Shown piece after piece: positions 31,565 to 40,855 of a stretch of 64,000 bases of DNA. The first letter of the stretch is position 1. Each line of letters begins with the position of its first letter. This DNA is from Tabrizicola sp. (lineage in GTDB: Bacteria > Pseudomonadota > Alphaproteobacteria > Rhodobacterales > Rhodobacteraceae), in contig NZ_JAEULO010000045.1 in assembly GCF_016793705.1 (NCBI RefSeq), positions 32,881 through 96,880 of the forward strand, given 5' to 3'. Under the pieces are notes generated by a model. The model was not told the DNA's origin and did not search any database. It saw only the letters and a program-made list of their open reading frames with translations. The translations under genes were made by a program, and so were the position numbers.

Positions 31565-32223
31565 TGCGCGAGTTGCAGTTCGGCCGGAAGGGTGCGGCGC
31601 AGGGCGAGGCCACGGCGCTTGTCGTTTTCCTGCATGGCTACGGCGCGGACGGGGCCGATCTTCTGGGCCTTGCGGACGTGCTGGGCCCGCATCTGCCGGG
31701 TGGGGCTTTCGTTGCCCCGGATGCGCCGGAGCGTTGCGCCGGGGGCGGCTTTGGCTGGCAATGGTTCCCGATCCCGCTGTTCGACGGATCGACCGAGGCG
31801 ATGGCGGCGGCGGGGATCGAGGCTTCGACAGTGGATCTGAACGCGTTCCTGGATGCCCGACTGGCAGAGGAGGGGCTGACGCCCGACCGGCTGGTACTGG
31901 TCGGTTTCAGCCAGGGCGCGATGATGAGCCTGCACATCGCCCCGCGTCGGGACATTGCGGTGGCCGGGGTGGTGGCGATCTCCGGCCGGCTTCTGCAACC
32001 CGAGATGCTGGCCGCAGAAGCACGGGTCAAGCCGCCGATCCTGATCATGCATGGCGACCAGGACCCGGTCGTGCCCTTCGCCGAGCTGGCAAGCGCGGGC
32101 GATGCGCTGGTGGCGGCGGGGTTCCAGGTCTTCGGCCATGTGATGAAGGGCACCGGCCACGGCATCGCGCCCGACGGCCTGGGCGTGGCGCTTCAGTTCA
32201 TCAAGGGACGTCTTGCCATCTGA
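31564..32223 (+). CDS. Serine hydrolase (phospholipase/carboxylesterase family)
   Basis: This 219-residue alpha/beta hydrolase belongs to the carboxylesterase family of YpfH/LypA type. The catalytic triad is S116 (LVGFSQGAMM), D167 (HGDQDPVVPF) and H199 (GTGHGI). The oxyanion-hole HGYGADG is at 25-31. It should hydrolyse acyl or phospholipid esters. There is no signal peptide, so it is cytoplasmic. The ATG overlaps the alkA-type stop by one base, indicating translational coupling, although a functional link between DNA repair and this hydrolase is not obvious. It converges with the glucokinase gene. Confidence 0.88.
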   Translation: MRELQFGRKGAAQGEATALVVFLHGYGADGADLLGLADVLGPHLPGGAFVAPDAPERCAGGGFGWQWFPIPLFDGSTEAMAAAGIEASTVDLNAFLDARLAEEGLTPDRLVLVGFSQGAMMSLHIAPRRDIAVAGVVAISGRLLQPEMLAAEARVKPPILIMHGDQDPVVPFAELASAGDALVAAGFQVFGHVMKGTGHGIAPDGLGVALQFIKGRLAI

Positions 32224-32231
32224 TCAAGGCT

Positions 32232-33206
32232 TTACGCGGCGTTGTTCAGATAGACCGCGCAGCCGGTCAGCGCGGCGTAATCGTCCTCGACCACGGTGAC
32301 GGCGAAATCCTTGCGCAAGAGGTCGACGCGCCGGTCCTCGCGAAACGCAGCTTCCAGCCCGAAACGAGCGAAATGCGGGGTCATCGCCCGGGACATGCCG
32401 CCGATCAGGTAGATGCCGCCATAGGGCAGGTGGATCAGCGCCAGGTCGGAGAGCATCTGGCCGAGGATATGGACATAAAGCCGCGCGGCATGGGCGGCGG
32501 TCGCGTCGCCCGCGTCCAGCGCCGCAAGCACCTCGGCCGAGGTCAGGCTGGCCGGATGGCCTGCGGCATAGGCGGCGAAGGCGTGCAGGTTGGCCAGTCC
32601 ACGACCCGCCAGCACTTCCTCGACCCCGGCATGCGGAACCTCGCCCTCGGCCTTCAGCCGGGCCTCGATGAAACGGGCCAGCTGGAAATCCTCCTCGGTC
32701 CGCACCGGCATGTTGACATGGCCGCATTCCGAGGGCGGCACGATCCGTCCCTGCGGCAGCGGGTGGACGGGGGCGGCATTCACCCCGGTGCCAAGCCCGA
32801 CCACCAGCATCGCTGCCCCGGGCTTCACGGGCCCCGGCAGCACCGTCCGCAGATTCTCCGCCGGGATATGGCCAAGCGCCTGACCCTGGGCCTGGAGGTC
32901 GTTCAGGATTGCCACCCGCGCGGCGCCGGTGGCCCGGATCAGCTTCTCGCCGTCGATCACCCAGGCGAGGTTGGTCATTTCCGCCACACCGTCCTGCACC
33001 GGCCCGGCCGCCGCGACGCAGACGCCCGAGACCGAGGCCCCGGTCTGGTCCAGATAGTCGCGCAGCACCTGGGCGATGTCCTGCCCGCGCGCCTGATAGT
33101 CGGCGTTCGGGAAGCGGCGGATCGAGTCGATGCGGACATGGCGGCCCTCGGCCAGGGCGACGCGGGTGTTGGTGCCGCCGATGTCGGCAAGGATCGCAAG
33201 GGTCAT
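32232..33206 (-). CDS. glk: Glucokinase
   Basis: This 324-residue enzyme phosphorylates glucose with ATP. The ATP-binding ILADIGGTNTRVAL lies at the N-terminus and LVVGLGTGVNAAPV near residue 140, followed by the metal/substrate segment SECGHVNMPVR, all typical of the bacterial Glk (ROK-unrelated) family. The ATG at 33206 puts the phosphate loop directly at the N-terminus. The upstream gene on the same strand encodes a LacI-type regulator, an order known from alpha-glucoside (agl) loci, but no sugar transporter or glucosidase is present. A LacI-operator-like AAGCGCTT lies upstream at 33275-33282. Confidence 0.92.
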   Translation of the reverse strand: MTLAILADIGGTNTRVALAEGRHVRIDSIRRFPNADYQARGQDIAQVLRDYLDQTGASVSGVCVAAAGPVQDGVAEMTNLAWVIDGEKLIRATGAARVAILNDLQAQGQALGHIPAENLRTVLPGPVKPGAAMLVVGLGTGVNAAPVHPLPQGRIVPPSECGHVNMPVRTEEDFQLARFIEARLKAEGEVPHAGVEEVLAGRGLANLHAFAAYAAGHPASLTSAEVLAALDAGDATAAHAARLYVHILGQMLSDLALIHLPYGGIYLIGGMSRAMTPHFARFGLEAAFREDRRVDLLRKDFAVTVVEDDYAALTGCAVYLNNAA

Positions 33207-33274
33207 GGGCCGGTTCCGTCGCTTCGGGGTCGGTTGGTGATACGGGGAAACGCCGTCCCGCACCAGAGGGATCA

Positions 33275-33282
33275 AAGCGCTT
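33275..33282. promoter_or_regulatory. LacI-type operator core AAGCGCTT
   Basis: An 8-base palindrome matching the AANCGNTT core of LacI-family operators, 69 bases upstream of the glucokinase start and just after the stop of the LacI-type gene. The flanks are not symmetrical, so it is only a weak candidate. Confidence 0.3.
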
Positions 33283-33286
33283 CGGG

Positions 33287-34315
33287 TCAGCCCCCGGGGG
33301 CGGGGCCGGTGGAGGCGCCCTCGACCAGCTCGGCTTCGAGCAGCTGTTCGGCAGGCTGCTGGTCGGGATTGGCGATGCGGTCGAGCAGAAGTTCGGCCAC
33401 CAGCCGCCCGGCCTCGCGCACCGAAGAACGCATGGCGGTAAAGATGGGCTTGTCCTCGCCGTTCTTCATGTAGCTGAGATCGTCGTCGAAAACGATGAGC
33501 GAGACATCGCGGCCGAGCACCAGCCCGGCGCCCTCGACGGCGCGGCGGATGCCCATGCCGGAGATCATCGAGGCGGCGAGGAAGGCGGTCGGGGGCCGTG
33601 GCAGGCGCAGCATCCGTTCGGCGGCGCGGAAGCCTGCGACCTCGCTCATCTCGTCGGAGGACATGAGCGCGGGGTCGGCGGTCAGCCCGCGCGCCGCGAG
33701 CGCCTCGGCATAGCCCCGGCGGCGGCGGATGGCGAAATCCATGAATTCCAGGCCATTGACCAGCGCGATGCGGCGGTGGCCGAGGTCCAGAAGGAATTCG
33801 GTCGCGCGCAGGAAGGCGCGGCGGTTGTTCACGTCGAGCCAGGAATAGGGGAGCGTGGTCCCGGTCGCGCGGCCATGGACGACGAAGGGCAGCCCGATTT
33901 CGCGCAACAGAGGGATGCGGGGGTCGTTCTCGCGCGGGGAATGGACGATGACGCCGTCGACATTCCCTTTCACCTTCATCGCGCGGTAGGTCTGTTCCTC
34001 CTCCTCGTCGGGCACGACGGAGAGGAGCATGTCATAATCGTTGCGGCTGTAGGTCTCGCCCGCGCCGGCGATGAAATCGGCGAAGACCGGGTTCACGATC
34101 TCATGCCTTGTCGCGATGGGGATGACATGGCCCACCGCCATCGCCCGGCCCGTGGCCAGCCGGATGGCGCGGGTGTTCGGATGGTAGTTGTGTTCCTTGG
34201 CCGCCGCCATCACCCGGCTGCGGGTGGCCTCGTTCACCTCGGGGTAGCCGTTCAGCGCCCGCGACACCGTGGTCGGCGACAGGGCAAGCTTCTGGGCGAG
34301 TTCCTTGAGGTTCAT
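33287..34315 (-). CDS. LacI-family transcriptional regulator
   Basis: A 342-residue repressor with the classic LacI architecture: an N-terminal helix-turn-helix (MNLKELAQKLALSPTTVSRALNG), a hinge (ATRSRVMAAAKEHNYHPNTRA) and a periplasmic-binding-protein-like sensor domain to the end. In relatives the sensor binds a sugar or sugar phosphate and releases DNA. The downstream gene on the same strand is glucokinase, so a glucose-containing sugar is a plausible ligand. The pair resembles the regulator/kinase ends of alpha-glucoside operons, though the transport and hydrolase genes are missing here. Confidence 0.93.
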   Translation of the reverse strand: MNLKELAQKLALSPTTVSRALNGYPEVNEATRSRVMAAAKEHNYHPNTRAIRLATGRAMAVGHVIPIATRHEIVNPVFADFIAGAGETYSRNDYDMLLSVVPDEEEEQTYRAMKVKGNVDGVIVHSPRENDPRIPLLREIGLPFVVHGRATGTTLPYSWLDVNNRRAFLRATEFLLDLGHRRIALVNGLEFMDFAIRRRRGYAEALAARGLTADPALMSSDEMSEVAGFRAAERMLRLPRPPTAFLAASMISGMGIRRAVEGAGLVLGRDVSLIVFDDDLSYMKNGEDKPIFTAMRSSVREAGRLVAELLLDRIANPDQQPAEQLLEAELVEGASTGPAPGG

Positions 34316-34383
34316 GGGCAGGCAGCGCTCAATGCGGTTTGGACCGTGGGACCATAGACCGGGGTCGGGAGGGCGTCAAAGCC

Positions 34384-34527
34384 TTACGCAGGGAGGAGGG
34401 CGAGAAGGCCGAGCCAGAGAAGGCAAAGCGCCATGGCGAGGGCGGCAGGGACCCAGAGGGTAAGGCGCGGCTTGGGGGCCGGGGAGTTGTTGAGCGAGAC
34501 GGGTTTCATGGACGGGATTAAGGACAT
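34384..34527 (-). CDS. Short ORF for a single-helix membrane peptide
   Basis: This 47-codon frame (41 if started at the internal ATG at 34509) reads a polar, Pro/Asn-rich start (MKPVSLNNSPAPKPR) followed by one strong membrane helix (LTLWVPAALAMALCLLWLGLLALLPA). Such a composition is typical of small bacterial membrane proteins. It lies in the gap between the LacI-type gene and the divergent acyltransferase-like gene. The ribosome site is weak for either start, so it may be a chance frame. No family recognised. Confidence 0.4.
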   Translation of the reverse strand: MSLIPSMKPVSLNNSPAPKPRLTLWVPAALAMALCLLWLGLLALLPA

Positions 34528-34557
34528 GGAAAGCTTTCGCGGGCGTTAATCGCCGCC

Positions 34558-35331
34558 ATGTTCGATGTCGGAGAACCCGCGGCCTTCCTGCCCTTGCAGC
34601 AAAGCGCGCCCTATGCGGCGGCGGTGGCAGCCTGCGGCGCACGGGTGCGCTGGCTGGAGGCAGGCGTGCTGGCGGTGGAACGGGGGCGTTTGCGGCTGAT
34701 CTCGCGCATCGCGGGGCTGGACCGCGCGGGGCTGCGGCGGCTGGCGCTTTGGCCGGGGGTGACGCTGGTGACGCCGGAGGATGAGGTGGCCGGGTTCGGC
34801 CTCGTGCCGCTGGTCACGCCGATGCACCATGCGGTCTGGGAACTGGGCCCGGACCTGAGGGCGGGGATGGCGCGCAACTGGCGGGGGCATTTGCGGCAGG
34901 CGGATCGGGCGGGGCTGCGCGTCCGGTGCGGCGATGCGGAGACGCTGGAGGCGCTGATCCGGGCCGAGGCGGTGCAGCGGGCGGAGCGGCGCTACCGGGC
35001 GCTGCCAGGGGGGTTCACGCGGGCGCTGCCGTCCGGCGCGCTGCGGCTCTGGGAGTGGCGGCAGGCGGGTGTGATGCAGGCGGCGATGTGTTTCGTCGTG
35101 CATGGGGGATCGGCGAGCTATCACCTGGGCTGGGGCTCGGACGTGGCGCGGGCGGCGGGGGTGCATCAGCCGATGCTGGTGCGGGCGGCGGAGGACCTGT
35201 GGACCGAGGGCGTGCACTGGCTGGACCTCGGTTCGCTGGACAGCGACAGGGCACCGGGGCTGGCGCGGTTCAAGCTCGGGACCGGGGCGACGCTGAGGCG
35301 GTTGGGGGCGACCTGCCTGGTCTTGCCCTGA
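34558..35331 (+). CDS. GNAT/FemAB-like acyltransferase-fold protein
   Basis: This 257-residue protein resembles the GNAT-like BioF2/FemAB acyltransferase class. The centre (about residues 95-120: ELGPDLRAGMARNWRGHLRQA) matches the N-terminal helix region of these folds, followed by LEALIRAEAVQRAERRYRALP and the AAMCFVVHGGSASYHLGWGSD block, and near the end LDLGSLDSDRAPGLARFKLGTGA, the stretch that ends the acyl-binding domain. It has no signal peptide or membrane helix. Substrate is unknown. It precedes the dioxygenase gene by 41 bp on the same strand, so the two may be co-transcribed. Confidence 0.72.
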   Translation: MFDVGEPAAFLPLQQSAPYAAAVAACGARVRWLEAGVLAVERGRLRLISRIAGLDRAGLRRLALWPGVTLVTPEDEVAGFGLVPLVTPMHHAVWELGPDLRAGMARNWRGHLRQADRAGLRVRCGDAETLEALIRAEAVQRAERRYRALPGGFTRALPSGALRLWEWRQAGVMQAAMCFVVHGGSASYHLGWGSDVARAAGVHQPMLVRAAEDLWTEGVHWLDLGSLDSDRAPGLARFKLGTGATLRRLGATCLVLP

Positions 35332-35372
35332 GCCCCGCGCCGGGTCAGGGTGGCGGGAAAGGGGAGGATGCC

Positions 35373-36158
35373 ATGGTCACGGTGACGGAAGAGATGGTCG
35401 AGGCCTACCAGCGCGACGGGGTGGTGCTGGTCAAGGGGCTCTGGGCCGACTGGGTGGAGATGCTGCGGGCGGGCGTGGCACGGAACATGGCCAACCCGAC
35501 GCACCAGATGGCGACGCTGAAACCGGGGGAGCCGGGGTATTTCTTCGACGACTACTGCAACTGGCAGAAAGTGCCGGAATTCGCGGCAGTGATCCGGCAG
35601 TCCCCGGTGGCGGAGGTGGCCGCAAAGCTGATGCGGTCGGACCGGGTGCAGATGTTCCACGATCATGTGCTGGTGAAGGAGCCGGGGACGACGAAGCCGA
35701 CCCCCTGGCATACCGACGGGCCGTATTACTTCGTCGCGGGACGGCAGACGGTGAGCTTCTGGTCGCCGCTCGACCCGGTGAAGGAGGCGGCGCTGCGCTG
35801 CGTGGCGGGGTCGCATCTCTGGGCCAAGGACGTGCTGCCGACGCGGTGGATGTCGGAGACCAACTTCTATCCGGGCGAGGACGACTACATGGCGGTCCCG
35901 GACCCCGAGGCCGAGGGGATGGACATCCGGGAATGGCAGATGGAACCCGGCGATGCGGTGGCGTTCAACTTCCGCACCCTGCACGGGGCGCGGGGCAACA
36001 ACGCGACGACCCGGCGGCGGGCGTTCTCCTTGCGGCTGGTGGGCGAGGATGCGCGCTATGTGGAACGACCGGGACCGACCTCGCCGCCGTTTCCGGGGCA
36101 TGGGATGCAGGCGGGCGAGCGGCTTAGAGAGGACTGGTTCCCGGTGCTGCGAGAGTGA
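35373..36158 (+). CDS. Phytanoyl-CoA dioxygenase-family protein
   Basis: A 261-residue member of the PhyH family of Fe(II)/2-oxoglutarate oxygenases. The iron ligands can be placed: H113 and D115 in PWHTDGPYYF, and H204 in RTLHGARG, with an arginine (RRAFSLRLVG) nearby to hold 2-oxoglutarate. It should hydroxylate a small organic substrate in the cytoplasm; the name phytanoyl-CoA dioxygenase refers to the family, not to a proven activity. The ATG at 35373 has a GGGGAGG ribosome site (35361-35367); the open frame upstream overlaps the acyltransferase-like gene. The intergenic region behind it (36159-36260) shows nothing notable. Confidence 0.86.
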   Translation: MVTVTEEMVEAYQRDGVVLVKGLWADWVEMLRAGVARNMANPTHQMATLKPGEPGYFFDDYCNWQKVPEFAAVIRQSPVAEVAAKLMRSDRVQMFHDHVLVKEPGTTKPTPWHTDGPYYFVAGRQTVSFWSPLDPVKEAALRCVAGSHLWAKDVLPTRWMSETNFYPGEDDYMAVPDPEAEGMDIREWQMEPGDAVAFNFRTLHGARGNNATTRRRAFSLRLVGEDARYVERPGPTSPPFPGHGMQAGERLREDWFPVLRE

Positions 36159-36260
36159 GGCGCACGCGCGCGGGCAGGTTGGCGGTTTGAGGAAGATCAT
36201 GGACTTGGGTCCCGGCGTTCGCCATGGCTTACCCCTGTTCACGCCTGCCAGGAGACCTGC

Positions 36261-37253
36261 ATGACCCTTGAGCCCCGACCGAAGCGCTATCCTCCACCGG
36301 AGTTTCCGCCGCGGCGGTCGAAGCTTTTCGCGAGGGTGCCCCCGGCGGTCTTTCCGCCGATCCTGGGCCTGCTGGGCCTTGCCGGGGCGGTGCGGCTGGC
36401 GTTGGGGCGGCTGGGCCTCGATGCCGGACCGGGGGACCTGCTGGCCGGAGTTGCCGTGGCGCTCTGGGTCTTCGCGGCAGTGGCCTATGCGGTGAAGGTG
36501 GCGCGGAGGCCGGGCGTCGTTCGGGAAGACCTGCGGGTTCTGCCGGGGCGGTCGGGGCTGGCGGCGCTGACCATGGGAGGCATGGCGGCGGCGGGGTTGG
36601 CCGGCGCCTATAGCGCACAGGCGGCGGCGGTGCTGCTGATTCTGGCGCTGGCGGCGCATGCGCTACTGGTGGTGCTTCTGGTGCAACTTCTTCTTGGCCT
36701 GCCACGCGAGGCGCGGGCGGTGAACCCGACGCTGCACCTGAGTTTCGTGGGCTTCATCGTGGCTGCCGCCCCGGCGTTGGCGCTGGGATGGGGGTGGCTG
36801 GCGGCTGCGCTCTTCTGGGCCTGCCTGCCGGTGGCGCTGGCGATCTGGGCCCTGAGCCTGCGGCAGTTCGCCCTCGCCGTGCCCCCGGCACCGCTGCGAC
36901 CCCTGCTCGCGATCCATCTGGCCCCGGCGGCGCTGTTCGGCACGGTGGCGGGGCTGCTGGCGATGCCGGAACCGGGTGCAATCTTCGCGGGGCTGGGGCT
37001 CGTCTATGCGATCCTGCTGGTCGCTTCGGGCCGCTGGCTGCTGGAGGCCGGTGTGACGGCGATGTGGGGGGCCTTCACCTTTCCGCTGGCGGCATTGGCG
37101 ACGGCGCTGCTGCTGACGGGCGGGGTCTGGCTCTGGCCGGGAGTGCTGCTGACGGTGGTCGCGCTGGCGGTCAACCCGGCGATCCTGTGGTGGGTGCTGA
37201 AACGCTGGCCGGGGGGCAAACTGGCGGCGGTGACGAACGCCGCTGAGGCGTGA
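36261..37253 (+). CDS. TDT (tellurite-resistance/dicarboxylate) family transporter
   Basis: This 330-residue inner-membrane protein has about ten membrane helices after a short Pro-rich cytoplasmic N-terminus (PKRYPPPEFPPRRSKLFARVPP). The helical plan and the segment PAVFPPILGLLGLAGAVRLAL fit the TDT family, which includes TehA (tellurite resistance) and Mae1 (malate transport). Homologues include anion channels such as plant SLAC1, so the substrate is uncertain. A degenerate form of the intergenic repeat follows at about 37295-37325. Confidence 0.78.
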   Translation: MTLEPRPKRYPPPEFPPRRSKLFARVPPAVFPPILGLLGLAGAVRLALGRLGLDAGPGDLLAGVAVALWVFAAVAYAVKVARRPGVVREDLRVLPGRSGLAALTMGGMAAAGLAGAYSAQAAAVLLILALAAHALLVVLLVQLLLGLPREARAVNPTLHLSFVGFIVAAAPALALGWGWLAAALFWACLPVALAIWALSLRQFALAVPPAPLRPLLAIHLAPAALFGTVAGLLAMPEPGAIFAGLGLVYAILLVASGRWLLEAGVTAMWGAFTFPLAALATALLLTGGVWLWPGVLLTVVALAVNPAILWWVLKRWPGGKLAAVTNAAEA

Positions 37254-37337
37254 GCCTGACCGGGCGCAACGCAGCGGATGCCGTCGGCGGGGGGCACACC
37301 CCCGGCACCCCCGTGGGATATTTGAACGAACGTGGGT

Positions 37338-38033
37338 TCAGATCAGCCCGACCCAGGCGCGGGCGAGGGCGAGGCCGTGTGCATCGGCCGCTGCGCCCCG
37401 CGTTGCGGCGAGCTCGGCATGGCGCTCTGGCCAGTCGGGCAGCATGCGCTGGATGGTTTCCGGGAATGTATTCGACCAGTCGCGCACGACGCTCCGGCTG
37501 GCCTCGAAATGGAATTGGGTGCCATAGGTGGCGCGACCAAGGCGGAAGGCCTGGTGCCGGGCCATGGGGCTGTGCGCCAGATGCACGGCGCCTTCGGGCA
37601 GGGTGAAAGTGTCGGAATGCCACTGGAAGATCGGGAAGGTCTCGGGCACCTGCGAAAGGACCGGATCGGCGCGACCCGCGTCGGTCAGGCTGACATCGAC
37701 CCAGCCGAATTCCGGTGCGATGCCGAGATGGTTCTCGCCGCCATAGGCGCGGGCGAGGAGTTGCGAGCCGAGGCAGATGCCGAGGACCGGCCGGTCCAAT
37801 GCGGTGAAATCGGCCATCAGGCGGGCGAGATCGGGCAGGTAGGGGTGGGTATGGTCGTCGACCGCCGCCTGTTCCCCGCCGAACACCACCAGCGCATCCG
37901 CATCGACCGTGGCGGGCAGAGGCTGGCCCGACCAGGGCTTGTAGACGTCGATCAGCGCCGCAGCTTCGTGCAGGGCGACGCCGACCTGGCCATGATGGGT
38001 GATGCGGGTGTTCTCGACGATGGCGACGCGCAT
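37338..38033 (-). CDS. Class I glutamine amidotransferase-like protein
   Basis: A 231-residue protein with the class I glutamine amidotransferase fold. The nucleophile Cys is in LGICLGSQLLARAYGG and the His/Glu pair is in YGTQFHFEAS. It resembles the stand-alone GMP-synthase-type amidotransferase or gamma-glutamyl hydrolase relatives common in alphaproteobacteria. The ATG at 38033 is the natural start (MRVAIVENTRITHHG); the frame stays open upstream over guaB, which is not coding. It is divergent from guaB with about 130 bp between the starts. Whether it acts on gamma-glutamyl amines or in nucleotide metabolism is not settled by the sequence. Confidence 0.86.
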   Translation of the reverse strand: MRVAIVENTRITHHGQVGVALHEAAALIDVYKPWSGQPLPATVDADALVVFGGEQAAVDDHTHPYLPDLARLMADFTALDRPVLGICLGSQLLARAYGGENHLGIAPEFGWVDVSLTDAGRADPVLSQVPETFPIFQWHSDTFTLPEGAVHLAHSPMARHQAFRLGRATYGTQFHFEASRSVVRDWSNTFPETIQRMLPDWPERHAELAATRGAAADAHGLALARAWVGLI

Positions 38034-38057
38034 GGGGCCTCTCTGCTTTCGGGGTAA

Positions 38058-39614
<1,557 letters not shown>

Positions 39615-39638
39615 CCGCGGCTTCCGCGCGAGGACGCG

Positions 39639-40784
39639 ATGACACCTTCGGCAAGATGTGCGGCGGCGATTACGGTTCTCGACCGGATTCTGGCGGGCGA
39701 GCCGGCGGAGAAGGCATTGACCAACTGGGGCCGGGCCAACCGCTTTGCCGGGTCGGGCGATCGGGCGGCGGTGCGCGACATCGTGTTCGACGCGCTGCGC
39801 CAGCGGCATTCGGCGGCGGTGCTGGGGGGCGGCCCGACGGGTCGCGGGCTGGTGCTGGGCCTCTGCCGTGCGGCGGGGCAGGAGGCGCTGTTTTCGGGCG
39901 AGGGCCATGCCCCCGTGCCGCCGGGACCGGATGAGGCAGGGCGCGAGCCTTTGGCGGAAGAGCGGCTGGATCTGCCAGACTGGCTGTTGCCGGAACTGCG
40001 CGAAAGCCTGGGCGCCGATCTTGAGCCGGTGGCCGCCGCGCTCCGGCTGCGGGCGCCGGTCTTCCTGCGGGTGAACCTGCGCCAGGGCGGCGTGGCCGAT
40101 GCGGTGGCGGCGCTGGCGGCGGACGGGATCAAGGTGCAGCCGCATCCGCTGGCGGCGACCGCGCTGGAAGTGGTGGAGAACGCGCGGCGGGTGCAGACCT
40201 CGGCCGCCTATCTGTCGGGGCTGGTCGAGATGCAGGACGCGTCCTCGCAGGCGGTGGTCGAGGCGCTGCCGCTGGCCGACGGGATGCGGGTGCTCGACCA
40301 TTGCGCGGGCGGGGGCGGCAAGACGCTGGCGATGGCGGCGCGGGCGAAGCTGCGGCTTATTGCCCATGATGCGGCGCTCCGGCGGATGGCCGACCTGCCC
40401 GCGCGGGCGAAACGGGCGGGGGTGAAGGTCACGCTGACCGAGGCCCCCGAGGCCGCTCAGCCCTATGATCTGGTGCTGGTCGACGCGCCCTGTTCGGGTT
40501 CGGGAAGCTGGCGCCGCGACCCCGGCGGCAAATGGCGGCTCACGCCGGAAACCCTTGCCGACATTGAGAAAACCCAGGCCGCTATCCTGGATCGCACCGC
40601 CCCGATGCTGGGGAAGGGCGGCGTCCTGGCCTATGCCACCTGCTCGCTTCTGAGGCGCGAAAACGGCGACCAGACCCGCGCCTTCCTGGCCCGCCATCCG
40701 GGCTGGACCCTCGGCTCCGAGTTGCGCCTGACGCCGCTCCAGGGCGGCGATGGCTTCTATCTTGCAATCCTGCGGAGAGTCTGA
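39639..40784 (+). CDS. RsmB-family rRNA cytosine-C5 methyltransferase
   Basis: This 381-residue protein is of the NOL1/NOP2/Sun (RsmB) class, which methylates cytosine in 16S rRNA. The SAM-binding site is VLDHCAGGGGKTLAMAA and the two catalytic cysteines are in VDAPCSGSGSWRRDP and YATCSLLRREN. The N-terminal part is the NusB-like domain expected in RsmB (APSARCAAAITVLDRIL and RAAVRDIVFDALR). It follows guaB at short distance on the same strand, a known arrangement. The reading frame is complete. Confidence 0.9.
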   Translation: MTPSARCAAAITVLDRILAGEPAEKALTNWGRANRFAGSGDRAAVRDIVFDALRQRHSAAVLGGGPTGRGLVLGLCRAAGQEALFSGEGHAPVPPGPDEAGREPLAEERLDLPDWLLPELRESLGADLEPVAAALRLRAPVFLRVNLRQGGVADAVAALAADGIKVQPHPLAATALEVVENARRVQTSAAYLSGLVEMQDASSQAVVEALPLADGMRVLDHCAGGGGKTLAMAARAKLRLIAHDAALRRMADLPARAKRAGVKVTLTEAPEAAQPYDLVLVDAPCSGSGSWRRDPGGKWRLTPETLADIEKTQAAILDRTAPMLGKGGVLAYATCSLLRRENGDQTRAFLARHPGWTLGSELRLTPLQGGDGFYLAILRRV

Positions 40785-40855
40785 CTTCTGTCGATCAACC
40801 TTGACCCGCCGCCAAACCCGTTGATCCGTTAATCTATGATTAACCGCTTGCGGCC

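Noticed and set aside
33287-34527. A complete alpha-glucoside utilisation operon
   Set aside because: Only a regulator and glucokinase are present; transporter and glucosidase genes are absent from the window.
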